This document shows positions 61,971 to 64,000 of a DNA stretch of 64,000 nucleotides, one piece after another. Position 1 is the stretch's first letter, and each line of letters begins with the position of its first letter. Source of the stretch: Gigantopelta aegis (lineage: Eukaryota; Mollusca; Gastropoda; Neomphalida; Peltospiridae); contig NC_054708.1 in NCBI RefSeq assembly GCF_016097555.1, forward strand, positions 3,855,750-3,919,749, read 5' to 3'. The notes under the pieces are model-generated. The model saw only the letters and a list, made by a program, of their open reading frames with translations. It was not told the origin of the DNA and did not search any database. Position numbers and translations under genes: made by a program.

Positions 61971-62841
61971 CTGAAAAGGACGATTGGCACTTTCTAAATA
62001 CATGTATGCCCAGAACCGCATGTTTTGTTCTATTTGTGGCGCCTCTACTCGCTCGAAAAACAACACTTCATAGGAAAAGTAAAATTAGTTAGTCTACCCT
62101 ACAGTTTTTAATTCAAATTTTACGTTACGTGAATTATATAAGTGTAACTGATGAGTTACATTTATTCATTCATTTTAACTTATCTCCGTGCTTATATCCA
62201 ATTAAGGTTCAAGCACGCTGTCCTGGGTACACACCTCAGCTATCTGGGTTGTCTGTGCAGGACAGAGGGTTAGAGGTTAGATGTTGGTGGTTAGTAAGAG
62301 GGAAGTCGGTGTAATGGTCTTACACATACCCACTTAGTCGTTAAAACTCGCTCTGGGTTGGAGCCGGTACCGGGCTTCGAACCCAGTACCTACCAGCCTT
62401 ATGTGCCATGGCTTAACCACAATACCACCGAGGCCGGTGAGTTACCTAACTCTAATGTACGTTCCAAATTACGTATTAATTTATTTTTGTGATAATTTTG
62501 ATCTGCAATACACCAAATGTCCAAAAATCAGTCTGATTGCAGCTTTTAATTTTAAAACCACGTGACCATGAAGTTCGCGTGATTTTAAATTTGCGTAACC
62601 GACACACGAGCGAATCAACAGCGACATGTCTATTTTCAAAAATGTTTAGTTATTTCTCAACTGAAAGAGGTTACCATTCCATGTTGTGAATAGGGTCCGT
62701 TTTTCACCTTACCCGACCTCAAATACGAAATTTCGGTTTCATAGTAGAGGCGAACCATCAATTATTTAGAGTATCAATATGTAAGATGTGTGTGTGTGTG
62801 TGTGTGCGTGCGTGTGTGTGTGTGCGTGCGTGCGCGCGTGT

Positions 62842-62873
<32 letters not shown>

Positions 62874-62877
62874 CACA

Positions 62878-62912
<35 letters not shown>

Positions 62913-63839
62913 AAATACTATTATCGTTTTAAAATAAATTAATATACTTTTATTTAGTGTACACTAGAGGTTTAAACGAATAAAGTGAACAGTAAAAGAA
63001 AATTTCTTATAAAAACATTGTATAAATTACTAAAGTGTCATCTGCCACTCCATTTTTGTAGACTAGATTCAATGTAATAGGTCACAATGTGTTGCCTGTT
63101 TATACCAAGTGAGGTTAGAAAATGTTAACATTATCGGCAATGGAATTGATGTATTACAAACATGATTTCATGATTTAATTGTTTATTACAGTGATAATCC
63201 ACATAAAATTATAAAATCTTAACATGAAATAGACCGTCACCTAGCCTAAACAAGCTTATGAGACACATGAAACATTGTAATACATGTATGTAAAATAAAA
63301 TATTCCTCAATGCCATACAACTATATATAGAAATTAATAACAAAATATATAATATTATAAAACTACTTCAGCTACTAATACTTAGATTGACATCAACGAT
63401 AATAATTATAATGAAATGAATAAGAATGAACATCCAACATTAATAAGGACGCATCCTCCCCAAAGTATCCGTTCAGTCATGTCGAGGACGACACACAGTT
63501 TAATAAGAAATAACAAGTAGTCGGGTTGCCAGAAGAAGAAAACAACAAATACAAACATTGCTAACTGTTCGTGCATTATCTCATACTCACAATAGAACAT
63601 CCTTTATTATACTGCTTCAAACTTTGAGTCAATTCAGACTGTTAAAGGTATGGCACATGACGCCAACTTACCGGAATTCCAATTAAGTGACAAACAGACA
63701 AAACACTACCTCTTGTAGAAGGTCCTAGTTCCGTCTTCGTTCTGGGCGATGCTGCTAAGGCAGTAGGGAAAGCCAGAATCACAGTTTATCAGCTGCTGCT
63801 CGAAACAGGCTGCATCCGAGCACGAGTAACACCTGGCCG
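61766..63839 (-). CDS. Ly6/uPAR (three-finger) domain protein, two exons, 5' end missing
   Basis: Exon A (63839-63710) follows ACAACATTTCAG and reads ARCYSCSDAACFEQQLINCD then SGFPYCLSSI. Exon B (61970-61766) follows CCTTTTCAG and reads CVKEDVCLEKWWKQTAGHAD, then LDCRFCCYGDECNE, ending RVHKP and TAA. Both share phase 2. The pattern CYxC at the start and CxxCCxxxxCN at the end is the Ly6/uPAR (LU) signature. I count 12 cysteines, two more than the classic ten. The C-terminus is short and hydrophilic, so there is no GPI signal and the product is probably secreted. The signal-peptide exon (previous phase 1) was not found and may lie to the right. Members of the family bind receptors or other surface proteins; no specific role can be assigned. 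Confidence 0.8.
62160..62440 (-). mobile_element. second tRNA-derived SINE family, near full length
   Basis: In reverse, the head is at the right: CCGGCCTCGGTGGTATTGTG then GTTAAGCC (A box) and GGGTTCGAAGCCCGGTACCG (B box). These are canonical polymerase III promoter boxes. The left end is TATATCCAATTAAGGTTCAA with a TTTATTCATTCATT tail. It is unrelated to the main SINE family apart from tRNA ancestry. The second copy is at 24000-24245. It lies in the Ly6/uPAR gene intron. Confidence 0.9.
62785..62912. repeat. (GT)n-(AT)n-(GT)n compound microsatellite
   Basis: GT/GC repeats, then an AT run, then GT repeats again. Confidence 0.96.
62920..63705. other. Ly6/uPAR gene intron, non-coding
   Basis: AT-rich; no repeat or exon recognised. 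Confidence 0.55.
63710..63839 (-). CDS. Ly6/uPAR protein exon A
   Basis: 130 nt. It opens CG|GCC AGG TGT TAC (ARCYSC) and ends TTC TAC AAG AG at donor GTAGTG. It encodes the first five cysteines of the domain. Confidence 0.8.
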
Positions 63840-64000
63840 CTGAAATGTTGTGACACGAGTCATTCGGCGACAACAATTACTGAGGTAGAGAATTGTGTCC
63901 AATTTTTACAAGTGTCGGTGTGGGCAATTTTTGGCATGCTTCCATCAGAGAACTGATTAAGCACGCCTGTCGTGGGCACAACATCTGACTTCGCCAGAGA

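Overview
The window looks like nuclear DNA of a marine mollusc, probably a gastropod. It is AT-rich and holds intron-rich animal genes. It is crowded with tRNA-headed SINEs of a type I associate with molluscs, plus Tc1-like, piggyBac-like and foldback DNA elements, a non-LTR retrotransposon, microsatellites and several minisatellites. The species assignment is an inference from repeat style and gene sequence; no database was searched.

Five protein genes can be assembled from exons with matching splice sites and reading phase. (1) A TBC1D13-like Rab GAP on the minus strand (first two coding exons, 3439-3650; the rest lies left of the window). (2) A complete FBXW5-like F-box/WD-repeat gene on the plus strand (six coding exons, 5275-21654, 671 codons). 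It is arranged head to head with TBC1D13. (3) A complete PPP1R11 (protein phosphatase 1 inhibitor-3) gene on the minus strand (four coding exons, 48288 down to 35630, 121 codons). (4) A small secreted, probably GPI-anchored single-Kazal-domain protein on the minus strand (five exons, 58294 down to 53036, 121 codons). (5) A Ly6/uPAR-type cysteine-rich protein on the minus strand (two exons, 63839 down to 61766; its signal-peptide exon is not found).

Layout: 1-3400 holds a SINE-bearing foldback element and a second, nested foldback. 3.4-5.2 kb is the divergent promoter region. 5.2-21.7 kb is FBXW5, whose 9-kb third intron is mostly one 7.6-kb TTAA-flanked piggyBac-like element carrying a Tc1 copy, a MITE, a SINE, a 3 x 364-bp repeat and nine X-box-like palindromes. 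22.2-27.3 kb holds two minisatellites (39 bp and G-rich 43 bp). 28.5-30.0 kb and 44.0-45.5 kb are two inverted copies of one 1.5-kb composite element. 35.6-48.3 kb is PPP1R11, whose first intron holds a LINE split by a 2.9-kb TIR element. 49-61 kb holds SINE clusters, a second Tc1 relic and the Kazal gene. 61.7-64 kb is the Ly6-type gene.

The most striking pattern is that short tandem duplications sit exactly on exon-intron boundaries. They occur at four FBXW5 junctions, two PPP1R11 junctions and one Kazal-gene junction. Each unit carries the splice site and, in at least five of the seven cases, the neighbouring exon end. The largest is a minisatellite of about 29 x 67 bp grown from the PPP1R11 exon 3 donor. 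In FBXW5, the extra acceptors upstream of exon 3 would lead straight to a stop codon. In the Kazal gene, an extra acceptor would swap a GPI-type tail for a different hydrophobic tail.
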